A DNA stretch of 32,665 nucleotides from contig JAPLQZ010000156.1 of the NCBI GenBank assembly GCA_026399415.1, positions 1 through 32,665 on the forward strand, in the 5' to 3' direction. The notes below the pieces were generated by a model. It searched no databases. It was not told where the DNA came from and saw nothing but the letters and a program-made list of their open reading frames with translations. A program made the position numbers and the translations under genes. Shown here one piece after another: positions 1 to 8,147 of this stretch. The stretch comes from Rhodocyclales bacterium. GTDB taxonomy: Bacteria; Pseudomonadota; Gammaproteobacteria; Burkholderiales; Rhodocyclaceae. Each line of letters begins with the position of its first letter. The first letter of the stretch is position 1.

Positions 1-1
1 T

Positions 2-1291
2 GCCGGAGTCGCGGCCGACGAAATCGCCGACCCCCGGCCGTGGGCGGAACTGCTGCGGCAGTGGTCGACCTTCCATCCGGAATTTGCCTATCTGCCGCGC
101 AAGTTCAAGGTGGCGATAAGCGGCTCCAGAGAGGATCGCACGGCACTCCTGGTACATGACCTCGGCCTGCAACTGGTAAGGAACGGCGGTGGCGAGCTCG
201 GCTTTGCGGTGCACGCCGGGGGAGGCCTTGGCCGCACTCCACTACTGGCGCAAAAGCTGGTCGATTTTCTGCCCTGGCAACATCTCTTGACCTATTGCGA
301 AGCGCTGCTGCGGGTGTACAACCGTTTCGGCCGCCGCGACAACATCTACAAGGCGCGCATCAAGATTCTGGTCAAAGCCATTGGCAGCGAAGAGTTCGCG
401 CGCCAGGTGGAAGCGGAATGGGCACATCTGAAGGATGGTCCTTCGACGCTCACAGAGGCCGAAGTAGATCGCGTCGCCGCACAGTTTGCCGCGCCCAACT
501 ACGAGAATCTTGCCAGCGAGGATCTCTGCCACATTGCCTTCCAGCGCGAAGACAAAGCCTACGCACGCTGGGTGGAACGCAACGTGCACCCGCACCGGGT
601 TCCCGGCTATGCCGCTGTCACTCTGTCGCTGAAAAAACCTGGGGCATCTCCCGGCGACGCCACTTCGGCGCAAATGGAAGAAGCGGCAGAACTCGCCGAG
701 CGCTTCAGCTTCGGTGAAATTCGCGTTTCCCATGAACAGAATCTGATTCTCGCCGACGTCCCGCAGCGTGATCTATACACGATCTGGCAGCGCGCCAAGG
801 CCACCGGACTGGCGAGCCCGACGGTGGGCCTGCTGGCCGACCTGATCTGCTGCCCCGGCGGTGATTTCTGCTCGCTGGCCAATGCCAAGTCCCTGCCGAT
901 TGCCGAGGCTGTCCTCGATCGCTTCGCCGATCTCGACTACCTGCATGACGTTGGCGAGATCGAGCTCAATATCTCCGGTTGCGTAAACTCCTGCGGCCAC
1001 CATTATCTGGGTGCGATCGGCATTCTCGGCGTCGACAAGCACGGCGAGGAGTGGTACCAGATCACCATGGGTGGCGCCCAAGGCAACGCAGCGGTCATTG
1101 GCGAAACCCTTGGTCCTTCCTTCGCCGCGGCAGACGTGCCGGATGTCATCGAGCAGCTGATCGAAACCTATCTTGTTTGCCGCCATGTCGATGAGAGCTT
1201 CAGTGACACCGTACGCCGTATCGGACTGGAACCCTTCCGTGCTTCGGTCTATTCCAACACCACCTCGCAAAGGAAAACTGCAAATGCGTAA
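2..1291 (+). CDS. cysI: Sulfite/nitrite reductase hemoprotein (CysI-like), 5' end outside window
   Basis: This is the siroheme and [4Fe-4S] enzyme that reduces sulfite to sulfide in cytoplasmic sulfate assimilation. The reading frame is open from base 2, so the ORF-track start (GTG at 110) is internal: codons before it read FHPEFAYLPRKFKVAI, a conserved stretch of the family. About 429 residues are present and the N-terminal part is missing. The cluster and siroheme ligands are visible as C-x5-C (CPGGDFC, near base 851) and C-x3-C (GCVNSCGHH, near 978). The gene heads a sulfate reduction operon and its end overlaps the DUF934 gene by 8 bases. A nitrite reductase role cannot be excluded from the motif alone, but the cysH/cysD/cysN neighbours favour sulfite. 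Confidence 0.93.
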   Translation, partial: AGVAADEIADPRPWAELLRQWSTFHPEFAYLPRKFKVAISGSREDRTALLVHDLGLQLVRNGGGELGFAVHAGGGLGRTPLLAQKLVDFLPWQHLLTYCEALLRVYNRFGRRDNIYKARIKILVKAIGSEEFARQVEAEWAHLKDGPSTLTEAEVDRVAAQFAAPNYENLASEDLCHIAFQREDKAYARWVERNVHPHRVPGYAAVTLSLKKPGASPGDATSAQMEEAAELAERFSFGEIRVSHEQNLILADVPQRDLYTIWQRAKATGLASPTVGLLADLICCPGGDFCSLANAKSLPIAEAVLDRFADLDYLHDVGEIELNISGCVNSCGHHYLGAIGILGVDKHGEEWYQITMGGAQGNAAVIGETLGPSFAAADVPDVIEQLIETYLVCRHVDESFSDTVRRIGLEPFRASVYSNTTSQRKTANA

Positions 1292-1820
1292 CTTGCAAAC
1301 CCATCGACTCATCAAGGAACGTCTTCTGCAGGAGGACGTATGGAAAGTCGTCACCCTGATCGACGGCCAGCCCGAACTTGACGTGTGCCTGCCGGTCGGC
1401 CCGCTGTTGGTGCCGATCTCGGTCTGGAAGGCGAAGAAGGACTGCCTGATCCATCGTGAATACGAGCATGGCACTCCGCTCGGAATCTGGTTGTCACCTG
1501 ACGACGATCCGGCCGAAATCGCCAAGGACGTCGACGACTTCACGGTTATTGCCGTGCATTTCCCGAAATTCACCGACGGCCGCGGCTATTCGACCGCCCG
1601 CCTGCTGCGCGAGCGCTATGGCTATGACGGCGAACTGCGCGCCTTTGGCGATATCGGCCGCGACCAGATCTTCTTCCTCAATCGGGTGGGCTTCGACAGC
1701 TTCCTGATCGGCGAAGGACGCAATGCTGAAGAGGCCCTTGCCGCATTCGACGACTTCCCCGAGGCCTATCAGGCGGGAGCCGATTTGCCTATTCCTCTGT
1801 TCCGCCGCCGCGCGGCCTAA
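1284..1820 (+). CDS. DUF934 family protein, sulfite-reductase-associated
   Basis: This is a 178-residue protein of the DUF934 family, whose members commonly sit next to cysI and cysH in proteobacteria and are often labelled oxidoreductase-like; the biochemical role is not established. The conserved core is seen around DGRGYSTARLLRERYGYDG and GDIGRDQIFFLNRVGF. The ORF track starts at 1173, inside cysI. The ATG at 1284 is chosen because AAAGGA lies just upstream, the protein then starts MRNLQTHRLI, and the overlap with cysI is only 8 bases, typical of translational coupling. The protein is acidic, with no signal peptide or membrane segment. A supporting role in sulfite reduction is inferred from context only. 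Confidence 0.88.
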   Translation: MRNLQTHRLIKERLLQEDVWKVVTLIDGQPELDVCLPVGPLLVPISVWKAKKDCLIHREYEHGTPLGIWLSPDDDPAEIAKDVDDFTVIAVHFPKFTDGRGYSTARLLRERYGYDGELRAFGDIGRDQIFFLNRVGFDSFLIGEGRNAEEALAAFDDFPEAYQAGADLPIPLFRRRAA

Positions 1821-1830
1821 CGAGAGCATC

Positions 1831-2595
1831 ATGATCCGAGAATCGCTGCCTGACCTGGCCAATCCTGAGTTGGTGGACATCGTTGCGGCAAAGGCCGCGC
1901 GAGCCATTACGCTCTTGCGCAACATAGCGCGCGACTACGCACCGGTAGTCTTCGCCAACAGTCTGGGTGCCGAGGACATGGTGCTGACCGACCTGATCTG
2001 GCGCGAGGAAATCAACATTGCGATATTTTCGCTGGATACCGGTCGTCTTCCGGTCGAAACCTACGATTTGATCCATCAAACGGAAAAACACTACGGACGC
2101 AAACTGGACATTTTCTTTCCACGTCACGAAGCGGTCGAAGCCTACGCCCGCCGCCACGGCAGCCACGGCTTTTACGATTCGGTGGAGGCGCGCAAGGCGT
2201 GCTGTCACGCGCGCAAGGTCGAGCCGCTGCAACGCGCGCTGGCCGGCAAGGGAGCCTGGGTCACCGGCCTGCGTGCAGGCCAGTCGGCGACGCGGGACAG
2301 GCTGAAGGTCATCAGCCAGGACACGACGAACAACCTGGTCAAGGCGAGCCCCCTGACGGACTGGAGCGAAGCCGAAGTCTGGGTTTATCTGAGAGCCAAC
2401 AACGTGCCCTACAACCGGCTGCATGATCGCAACTATCCGAGCATCGGCTGCGCTCCCTGCACCCGTGCCATCCAGCCCGGCGAGGATGTGCGCGCCGGCC
2501 GCTGGTGGTGGGAAACCCCGGAAACCAAAGAATGCGGCTTGCATCTGGTGGATGGCCGCCTGCAACGTACTTCAAGACAGGTGGCCGAGGCATGA
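1831..2595 (+). CDS. cysH: Adenylylsulfate (APS) reductase, thioredoxin/glutathione-dependent, Fe-S type
   Basis: This 254-residue cytoplasmic enzyme reduces activated sulfate to sulfite. Two cysteine pairs are visible, C124-C125 (KACCHARKV) and C207-x2-C210 (GCAPCTRA). In this family they bind a [4Fe-4S] cluster and mark enzymes that prefer APS over PAPS. The catalytic cysteine is C235 in KECGLH. The N-terminal FANSLGAEDMVLTDLI is the adenylyl-binding region of the PAPS-reductase fold. The ORF-track start at 1723 lies inside the DUF934 gene; the ATG at 1831 (MIRESLPDL), ten bases past the DUF934 stop, is preferred, though its ribosome binding site (GAGAG) is modest. The stop overlaps the cysD start as ATGA. 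No cysC is visible in the window, which fits direct use of APS. Confidence 0.93.
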   Translation: MIRESLPDLANPELVDIVAAKAARAITLLRNIARDYAPVVFANSLGAEDMVLTDLIWREEINIAIFSLDTGRLPVETYDLIHQTEKHYGRKLDIFFPRHEAVEAYARRHGSHGFYDSVEARKACCHARKVEPLQRALAGKGAWVTGLRAGQSATRDRLKVISQDTTNNLVKASPLTDWSEAEVWVYLRANNVPYNRLHDRNYPSIGCAPCTRAIQPGEDVRAGRWWWETPETKECGLHLVDGRLQRTSRQVAEA

Positions 2596-3515
2596 GTACG
2601 CTGGCCTTGCATCAGCGCGCTACGCTGTCGCATCTGGATTGGCTGGAGGCGGAGTCCATCCACATCCTGCGCGAAGTAGCCGGGCAATGCGCCAATCCCA
2701 CCCTGTTGTTTTCCGGCGGTAAGGACTCGCTGGTCCTGTTGCGCCTGGCTGAAAAGGCTTTTCGGCCAGGACGATTTCCCTTTCCTCTGCTCAATATCGA
2801 TACCGGTCACAACTACGACGAAGTAATCGATTTCCGCGACTCACGCGCCTGCCAGCTGAATGAACGGCTGATCGTGCGTTCGGTCGAGGATTCGATGCGG
2901 CGGGGCACCGTGGTGCTGAAATCGCCCGGCGAGTCGCGCAACAAACATCAATCCGTCACGCTGCTCGAAGCCATTGCCGAATTCGGCTTCGACTGCTGTA
3001 TCGGCGGCGCCCGGCGCGACGAGGAAAAGGCCCGGGCCAAGGAACGCATCTTTTCCTTTCGCGACGAATTCGGCCAGTGGGACCCGAAAAACCAGCGGCC
3101 GGAATTATGGGACCTGTTCAACGCACGCGTGCACAAGGGCGAGAACATCCGCGCCTTCCCCATTTCGAACTGGACCGAACTCGATGTCTGGCAATACATC
3201 GAGCGTGAAAAGCTCGCCTTGCCTTCGATCTACTTCGCGCACAAACGGCAGGTGGTCAGGAAGAACGGGCTGTTGCAGCCGGTGACTGAACTGACCCCGG
3301 CGCGCGCTGGCGACGTCGTCGAGGAACTGACGGTGCGTTTTCGCACCGTGGGCGACATTACCTGCACTGCGCCGGTCTTGTCGGATGCCGATACGGTCGC
3401 CCGCATCATTGAGGAAACGGCGATAACCACGATTACCGAACGGGGTGAGACCCGTCTCGACGACCAGACCTCGGAAGCCTCCATGGAACAACGCAAGAAG
3501 GAAGGATACTTTTGA
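2592..3515 (+). CDS. cysD: Sulfate adenylyltransferase subunit 2 (ATP sulfurylase small subunit)
   Basis: CysD carries the ATP-pyrophosphatase domain that joins sulfate to AMP, forming APS, in a complex with the GTPase CysN. The protein is 307 residues, close to the usual family length. The PP-loop is SGGKDS at residues 41-46, and the C-terminus is QRKKEGYF, typical of CysD. The ORF track begins at 2505 inside cysH. The true start is the ATG at 2592, which overlaps the cysH stop (ATGA), so translation is probably coupled; a GGCCGAGG stretch upstream may serve as ribosome binding site. The stop codon overlaps the cysN start by one base. Nothing in the sequence looks abnormal. Confidence 0.96.
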   Translation: MSTLALHQRATLSHLDWLEAESIHILREVAGQCANPTLLFSGGKDSLVLLRLAEKAFRPGRFPFPLLNIDTGHNYDEVIDFRDSRACQLNERLIVRSVEDSMRRGTVVLKSPGESRNKHQSVTLLEAIAEFGFDCCIGGARRDEEKARAKERIFSFRDEFGQWDPKNQRPELWDLFNARVHKGENIRAFPISNWTELDVWQYIEREKLALPSIYFAHKRQVVRKNGLLQPVTELTPARAGDVVEELTVRFRTVGDITCTAPVLSDADTVARIIEETAITTITERGETRLDDQTSEASMEQRKKEGYF

Positions 3516-4795
3516 TGAGCGCGCCTGAGCGTCTGCCGGCGATCGACAACGGCCTGCTGCGCTTCCTCACCTGTGGCAGTGTTGACGATGGCAAGAGCAC
3601 TTTGATCGGCAGACTGCTCTACGATACCAAGACCATCCTGGCCGATACTCTGCACGCCATCACACGCACCTCTGAGCGGCGCGGGCTCGAAACGGTCGAT
3701 CTCTCGCTGCTGACCGACGGACTGCAAGCCGAACGCGAACAAGGCATCACGATCGACGTGGCCTATCGCTATTTCACCACCGGACGACGCAAGTACATCA
3801 TCGCCGACGCCCCAGGCCACGAGCAGTACACACGCAACATGTTCACGGCGGCGTCGACCGCGAACCTGGCGATCATCCTGATCGACGCGCGCAAGGGAGT
3901 GCTGACCCAGACCCGGCGCCATTCCTATCTCGCGCATCTGCTCGGCATTCCACACATCGTGGTGGCGATCAACAAGATGGATCTGGTTGACTTCGATCAG
4001 GCCACCTACGAGCGAATCCGCGGCGAGTACCGCGAATTTGCAGCAACTCTTGGTATCGGTGACGTCAGCTTCATTCCGCTGTCGGCGCTCGACGGTGACA
4101 TGATTGTCGATCGCGGCGCCCGGCTGGACTGGTATCAGGGGCCGACGCTGCTCGACATACTCGAGGATGCACCCGGCGCACACAGCGAGCGCGACGAGCC
4201 TTTCCGCTTTCCGGTGCAGTTTGTCTGCCGGCCACAGAAGTCCGGAAATCCGAAACTCCACGATTATCGAGGCTTCATGGGCCGGGTGGAATCCGGCGAG
4301 ATCGGCGTGGGAGACGAAGTGTGGGTGTTGCCATCGGAGAAGCGCACGCGGATCAAGGCCATCGAAGTCCACGGCCACTCGCTGCCGCGGGCGATTCCCG
4401 AGCAGTCAGTCACACTCTTGCTCGAAGACGAAATCGATGTTTCCCGCGGCGACATGATCGTTCGTGCCGAAGAGTCGGCGCTGGTGACACGGCGCATCGA
4501 GACCATGCTCTGCTGGCTGGACGAAACACCGCTCGACCCGCAACGAAAATACCTGATCCGTCAGACCACGCGCGAAACCAGGGCGGTGATCGAGAGCATC
4601 GTCTACCGGCTGGACATAAACTCGCTGCTGCAGAAACCTGCCGAGCGTCTGGAAATGAACGACATTGCTCGCGTGTGCTTTAGGCTCGCTCAACCGCTGT
4701 GCGTCGATACCTACGTCGCGAACCGCTCCACCGGAGCCTTCATCGTCATCGATGAGACGGCCAACAGCACCGTGGGTGCCGGGATGATTATCTGA
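3515..4795 (+). CDS. cysN: Sulfate adenylyltransferase subunit 1 (CysN GTPase, no CysC domain)
   Basis: CysN is an EF-Tu-like GTPase whose GTP hydrolysis drives APS synthesis by CysD. Its 426 residues contain GSVDDGKST (G1, 21-29), DAPGH (G3, 98-102) and NKMD (G4, 153-156), followed by beta-barrel domains. It ends after VGAGMII with no APS-kinase extension, so it is a plain CysN and not a CysNC fusion. The ORF track uses a TTG at 3512; the ATG at 3515 is preferred because it forms the coupled TGATG junction with the cysD stop and has GAAGGA upstream. It is the last gene of the operon, followed 22 bases later by a terminator. Confidence 0.96.
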   Translation: MSAPERLPAIDNGLLRFLTCGSVDDGKSTLIGRLLYDTKTILADTLHAITRTSERRGLETVDLSLLTDGLQAEREQGITIDVAYRYFTTGRRKYIIADAPGHEQYTRNMFTAASTANLAIILIDARKGVLTQTRRHSYLAHLLGIPHIVVAINKMDLVDFDQATYERIRGEYREFAATLGIGDVSFIPLSALDGDMIVDRGARLDWYQGPTLLDILEDAPGAHSERDEPFRFPVQFVCRPQKSGNPKLHDYRGFMGRVESGEIGVGDEVWVLPSEKRTRIKAIEVHGHSLPRAIPEQSVTLLLEDEIDVSRGDMIVRAEESALVTRRIETMLCWLDETPLDPQRKYLIRQTTRETRAVIESIVYRLDINSLLQKPAERLEMNDIARVCFRLAQPLCVDTYVANRSTGAFIVIDETANSTVGAGMII

Positions 4796-4817
4796 TCACG
4801 CGGGACTCTCAGAGCGC

Positions 4818-4846
4818 AAAAAAGCCAGGCATCGCCTGGCTTTTTC
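4818..4846. terminator. Bidirectional rho-independent terminator between convergent cysN and rplQ
   Basis: A 7-bp perfect stem GCCAGGC / GCCTGGC with an ATC loop is flanked by six A on the left and five T on the right. Read on the + strand it ends the cys operon; read on the - strand it ends the alpha operon after rplQ. The A and T flanks can pair to lengthen the stem. Confidence 0.9.
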
Positions 4847-4863
4847 TTGGTGACCGCAGGAAC

Positions 4864-5256
4864 TTACTCGACGACCGGCGCCTCGGCGATCTCGCCAGCC
4901 GGACGGTCCAGCAGCTCAACAAAAGCCATTGGCGCATTGTCGCCGACACGGAAGCCCATCTTGAGAATACGCAGATAGCCACCGTTGCGGGCAGCATAGC
5001 GTGGGCCGAGCTCGTCGAACAACTTGCCGACGATTTCGCGGTCACGCGTGCGATCGAAGGCAAGACGGCGATTGGCCAAGCTGGGCTTCTTGCCCAAGGT
5101 GATCAGCGGCTCGACTACGCGGCGCAGCTCCTTGGCCTTGGGCAAGGTGGTCTTGATGGCCTCATGGCGCAACAGGGAGACTGCCATGTTGCGCAGCATC
5201 GCCTGGCGGTGCGAAGAGGTGCGATTAAGTTTGCGAAGTCCGTTACCGTGACGCAT
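4864..5256 (-). CDS. rplQ: 50S ribosomal protein L17
   Basis: L17 is a large-subunit protein that binds 23S rRNA near the exit tunnel. The 130-residue product opens with [20 protein letters not shown], the L17 signature, and has the usual length, including [14 protein letters not shown] in the middle. A GAGGAAA ribosome binding site precedes the ATG. It is the last gene of the alpha operon, 130 bases after rpoA, and runs into the shared terminator with convergent cysN. The short acidic C-terminal tail ([10 protein letters not shown]) is variable in this family. Confidence 0.97.
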   Translation of the reverse strand: MRHGNGLRKLNRTSSHRQAMLRNMAVSLLRHEAIKTTLPKAKELRRVVEPLITLGKKPSLANRRLAFDRTRDREIVGKLFDELGPRYAARNGGYLRILKMGFRVGDNAPMAFVELLDRPAGEIAEAPVVE

Positions 5257-5278
5257 TTTGATTTCCTCGTTTTTTTGC

Positions 5279-5302
5279 GGCCATCGCGCGATGCAAATGG
5301 CC
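5279..5302 (-). other. Hairpin in rpoA-rplQ intergenic region
   Basis: Inverted repeat GGCCAT / ATGGCC encloses a 12-base perfect palindrome CATCGCGCGATG at 5282-5293, just upstream of the rplQ ribosome binding site. In RNA, either pairing could affect access to the rplQ start. No promoter was convincing in this 130-base gap. Confidence 0.4.
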
Positions 5303-5386
5303 GGTTAATGGTTATCGAGAGTTGGTGAATCAGTGTTGCAAGTGAAACAAATGCTGCAAACGGGCCGAAACCCGGTGTTAGATCAA

Positions 5387-6370
5387 TCAGGCCAACTTCT
5401 CGAGCCCTGCGGGCGGCCAGCTTTCGAGCTTCATGCCCAGCGTCAGGCCGCGCGAAGCCAGCACTTCCTTGATTTCGTTGAGCGACTTGCGACCGAGATT
5501 TGGGGTCTTCAGCAGTTCTGTTTCGGTACGCTGAATCAGGTCGCCGATGTAATAGATGTTCTCGGCCTTCAGGCAGTTGGCGGAACGAACCGTCAGTTCA
5601 AGGTCGTCCACCGGGCGCACCAAAACCGGATCAACCGAATTTTGCTTGGGCGCTTCGGCAGACATCGGCGTCCCTTCGAGGTCGGCGAATACCGACAGTT
5701 GCTCCATGAGGATGCGGGCCGCAGTGCGCACCGCTTCTTCGGCATTGTCGATGGCGCCGTTGGTCTCGATGTCGAGAATAAGCTTGTCAAGGTCGGTGCG
5801 CTGTTCCACGCGCGCCGACTCGACGGAATAGCTGACGCGGCGCACGGGACTGAACGAAGCATCGAGCATGATCTGGCCGATGGCGCGGTTCTCGCGGGCG
5901 ATTTCGCGCTGGTTGGCCGGCACATAGCCGCGGCCGGACTCGACGCGGATCTGCATGTTGAGCTTGCCGCCGGGCGCAATGTGCGCGATGACGTGATCCG
6001 GGTTCACGATTTCTACGTCATGAGTGGTTTCGATATCGCGTGCAGTGACGACGCCTTCGCCGTTTCTGGAAAGAGTGAGCGTGGCCTCACGGCGGTTGTG
6101 CATCTTCAGCACCACACCCTTGAGATTCAACAGAACGTCGACTACGTCCTCGCGAACGCCGTCCAGCGTCGAGTATTCGTGGAGCACGCCTTCGATCGAT
6201 ACCTCGGTCGGAGCGACGCCTTCCATCGAGGACAGCAGAATGCGGCGCAACGCGTTGCCAAGCGTGTGGCCGTAACCGCGTTCGAACGGCTCCATGACGA
6301 CGCGGGCATGCAGCGGCGAAAGCTGCTGGACATCGATACTGCGGGGTTTCAGAAGTGTGTGCATGTGCAT
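5387..6370 (-). CDS. rpoA: DNA-directed RNA polymerase subunit alpha
   Basis: Alpha dimerises to nucleate RNA polymerase assembly, and its C-terminal domain contacts UP elements and activators. The 327 residues include the N-terminal signature [20 protein letters not shown] and a C-terminal domain with [19 protein letters not shown] and [13 protein letters not shown], the helix-hairpin-helix DNA-binding part. The length is as expected. Two starts are possible: the ATG at 6370 (MHMHTLL) sits directly against GAAGGA with no spacer, while the ATG at 6364 has a six-base spacer. The longer form matches the usual number of residues before LLKPR better. It lies downstream of a strong terminator-like hairpin after rpsD. 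Confidence 0.97.
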   Translation of the reverse strand: MHMHTLLKPRSIDVQQLSPLHARVVMEPFERGYGHTLGNALRRILLSSMEGVAPTEVSIEGVLHEYSTLDGVREDVVDVLLNLKGVVLKMHNRREATLTLSRNGEGVVTARDIETTHDVEIVNPDHVIAHIAPGGKLNMQIRVESGRGYVPANQREIARENRAIGQIMLDASFSPVRRVSYSVESARVEQRTDLDKLILDIETNGAIDNAEEAVRTAARILMEQLSVFADLEGTPMSAEAPKQNSVDPVLVRPVDDLELTVRSANCLKAENIYYIGDLIQRTETELLKTPNLGRKSLNEIKEVLASRGLTLGMKLESWPPAGLEKLA

Positions 6371-6388
6371 TCCTTCGAATGGAAAACT

Positions 6389-6433
6389 AAGCTTAGCGAA
6401 GCTTCAGTGCAGGCCAATGCCTGCGAAGCAGGC
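6389..6433 (-). other. Two small hairpins in the rpoA leader
   Basis: Two perfect 6-bp stems stand side by side: AAGCTT-AGCG-AAGCTT at 6389-6404 and GCCTGC-GAA-GCAGGC at 6419-6433. They lie between the large rpsD-distal hairpin and the rpoA ribosome binding site. A role in rpoA translation or mRNA stability is possible but is not shown by the sequence. Confidence 0.4.
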
Positions 6434-6442
6434 GTTATGCCG

Positions 6443-6478
6443 AAACTAAAACGCCTGGCGTCCGGTGGACGCCAGGCG
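6443..6478 (-). terminator. Terminator-like hairpin between rpsD and rpoA
   Basis: On the - strand, a perfect 12-bp stem CGCCTGGCGTCC / GGACGCCAGGCG with a three-base loop is followed at once by TTTTAGTTT. This is the form of a rho-independent terminator, 13 bases past the rpsD stop and inside the alpha operon. It may act as a partial terminator that lowers rpoA and rplQ expression relative to the ribosomal proteins, or as an mRNA end-protecting stem. Confidence 0.65.
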
Positions 6479-6490
6479 CAAAACCAGGTG

Positions 6491-7120
6491 TTAGCGCGAA
6501 TACAGTTCGACAACCAGACCCTCATTGATCGAGGGCGGCAAATCTTCGCGCGCAGGGTATGACTTGAAGACACCCTTGCCAGCCTTCACATCCACTTCAA
6601 GCCACACGGGAAAACCGCGTGACTCAGCCGCCTCCAGAGCAGCCTTGGTGCGCAAATGGCTGCGAGTGCTGTCGAGCAACTGGATGACATCACCCGGACG
6701 TACGTTGTACGACGGAATATCAACTCGCTTGCCATTGATCAGCACGCCATTGTGGCGAACCACTTGTCGTGCTTCCGCGCGCGATACGCCAAACCCCATC
6801 CGGTAGGCCACGGTGTCGAGGCGACCTTCGAGCAGCTTCAGCAGATTCTCGCCGGTCTGTCCCTTTTTGCGCTCGGCATCGCCGAACACTTTGCGGAACT
6901 GCCGCTCAAGAACGCCGTATATGCGACGGATCTTTTGCTTTTCGCGCAGTTGCGTACCGTAACCGGACAGGCGCTGTCCGGACTTTTGGCCGTGCTGGCC
7001 GGGCGCGTAGGCACGGCGCTCGACGGAACATTTGTCAGTGAAGCACTTCTCGCCTTTGAGGAACAGCTTTTCGCCCTCGCGGCGGCACTGGCGGCACTTG
7101 GCATCTAGGTTGCGGGCCAT
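6491..7120 (-). CDS. rpsD: 30S ribosomal protein S4 (zinc-binding C+ form)
   Basis: S4 is a primary 16S rRNA binder that starts 30S assembly; in enterobacteria it is also the translational repressor of the alpha operon. The 209-residue protein begins [12 protein letters not shown] and has four cysteines (C9, C12, C26, C31) in the pattern of the zinc-binding C+ version, unlike the cysteine-poor E. coli S4. The S4 RNA-binding domain is visible from about residue 97 ([14 protein letters not shown]). It lies between rpsK (20-base gap) and rpoA. No abnormality is seen. Confidence 0.97.
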   Translation of the reverse strand: MARNLDAKCRQCRREGEKLFLKGEKCFTDKCSVERRAYAPGQHGQKSGQRLSGYGTQLREKQKIRRIYGVLERQFRKVFGDAERKKGQTGENLLKLLEGRLDTVAYRMGFGVSRAEARQVVRHNGVLINGKRVDIPSYNVRPGDVIQLLDSTRSHLRTKAALEAAESRGFPVWLEVDVKAGKGVFKSYPAREDLPPSINEGLVVELYSR

Positions 7121-7140
7121 GGTGTCGTATCCTTATTGCC

Positions 7141-7530
7141 TTAGATGCGGCGGCGCGTGGGCGGCCGGCATCCGTTGTGGGGAATCGGGGTAATGTCGGT
7201 GATACTGGTAATCTTCATGCCGAGCGCATTGAGCGCACGCACCGCTGATTCACGTCCGGGGCCGGGGCCCTTGATGCGAACTTCGAGATTCTTTACACCA
7301 CACTCCTGAGCAGCCTTGCCGGCAGCCTCGGCGGCGATCTGCGCGGCAAATGGGGTCGACTTGCGGGAACCCTTGAAGCCGGCGCCACCGGAAGTCGCCC
7401 ACGCCAAGGCATTGCCCTGGCGGTCGGTGATGGTGATGATGGTGTTGTTGAAGGAAGCGTGAACGTGCGCGATGCCTTCGGCGACGTTCTTCTTGACCTT
7501 CTTGCGAACTTTGGTTGCGGTCTTAGCCAT
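7141..7530 (-). CDS. rpsK: 30S ribosomal protein S11
   Basis: S11 forms part of the platform of the small subunit near the mRNA exit. The 129-residue product has the typical basic N-terminus ([15 protein letters not shown]), then [19 protein letters not shown] and the C-terminal [17 protein letters not shown]. The length matches the family. It is second in the alpha operon, 18 bases after rpsM and 20 before rpsD, and an ordinary member of the cluster. Confidence 0.97.
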   Translation of the reverse strand: MAKTATKVRKKVKKNVAEGIAHVHASFNNTIITITDRQGNALAWATSGGAGFKGSRKSTPFAAQIAAEAAGKAAQECGVKNLEVRIKGPGPGRESAVRALNALGMKITSITDITPIPHNGCRPPTRRRI

Positions 7531-7548
7531 GTATTATTGGTTCCTGGT

Positions 7549-7914
7549 TTACTTCTTGCCCATCGAAATCGCCTTGCGCGGCCCCTTGCGGGTTCGCGCA
7601 TTGGTACGGGTGCGCTGACCGCGCACCGGCAGGCCGCGACGATGACGCACACCACGATAGCAGCCGAGATCCATGAGGCGCTTGATGTTCATCGTCGTTT
7701 CACGACGCAAATCACCCTCGACGGTGAACTTGGCTACCTCCTCACGCAAGCGATCCATTTCGCTGTCCGTGAGTTCCTTGATCTTGGCTGAACGCTTGAC
7801 GCCGACCGCATCGCAGATCTTCTGTGCGCGGGTACGGCCAATACCATAGATCGCCGTCAGAGCGATCTCGGTGTGCTGGTGATTCGGGATATTGACGCCT
7901 GCAATACGGGCCAT
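7549..7914 (-). CDS. rpsM: 30S ribosomal protein S13
   Basis: S13 sits in the head of the small subunit, contacts the P-site tRNA and forms bridges to the large subunit. The 121-residue protein starts [19 protein letters not shown] and ends with the basic tail [14 protein letters not shown]. It is the first gene of the alpha operon, with a candidate promoter about 70-95 bases upstream. The start is supported by CAGGTAAGC just before the ATG. No alternative function is plausible. Confidence 0.97.
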   Translation of the reverse strand: MARIAGVNIPNHQHTEIALTAIYGIGRTRAQKICDAVGVKRSAKIKELTDSEMDRLREEVAKFTVEGDLRRETTMNIKRLMDLGCYRGVRHRRGLPVRGQRTRTNARTRKGPRKAISMGKK

Positions 7915-7982
7915 GTGCTTACCTGTTCGTCGCCGTTAGTGAATGCGGTGTGGTGGGCTAGCTGAAAAATGCGAAACCATAG

Positions 7983-8011
7983 ATTGTATCTGATCTGAAT
8001 CGCTCGATCAA
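7983..8011 (-). promoter_or_regulatory. Candidate sigma70 promoter of the alpha operon
   Basis: On the - strand, TTGATC (-35, 8006-8011) and TACAAT (-10, 7983-7988) are 17 bases apart, with a predicted start near 7976 and a leader of about 60 bases to rpsM. The -35 includes the TGA stop of rpmJ. An rpmJ-rpsM promoter is also where the E. coli alpha promoter lies. Confidence 0.6.
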
Positions 8012-8121
8012 CCTTGACGCTGCTTGTGTCGCGGATCGGTACAGATGACCCTTACCACGCCCTTGCGGCGGATGACTTTGCAATTACGACAGATACGTTT
8101 GACCGAAGCCAGAACTTTCAT
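8008..8121 (-). CDS. rpmJ: 50S ribosomal protein L36
   Basis: This 37-residue gene is too short for the ORF track. I translated it directly: [19 protein letters not shown], then [18 protein letters not shown] and TGA. C11, C14, C27 and H32 form the zinc ribbon of the C+ type of L36, a small protein bound to 23S rRNA late in large-subunit assembly. GGAG lies eight bases before the ATG. It sits between infA and rpsM, the usual end of the spc block. Its stop codon falls within the -35 of the predicted alpha promoter. Confidence 0.96.
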   Translation of the reverse strand: MKVLASVKRICRNCKVIRRKGVVRVICTDPRHKQRQG

Positions 8122-8147
8122 TGGAGTTCTCCGGAAATATTGCCAAA

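Noticed and set aside
110-1291. GTG at 110 as the start of cysI
   Set aside because: The frame is open to base 2 and the upstream codons encode the conserved FAYLPRKFKVAI stretch, so the gene begins before the window.
6371-6490. rpoA leader hairpins as a known riboswitch
   Set aside because: The three stems are independent small inverted repeats and do not match any riboswitch architecture I know.
5333-6562. 409-codon + strand ORF across rpoA
   Set aside because: Antisense shadow; the rpoA frame is unmistakable.
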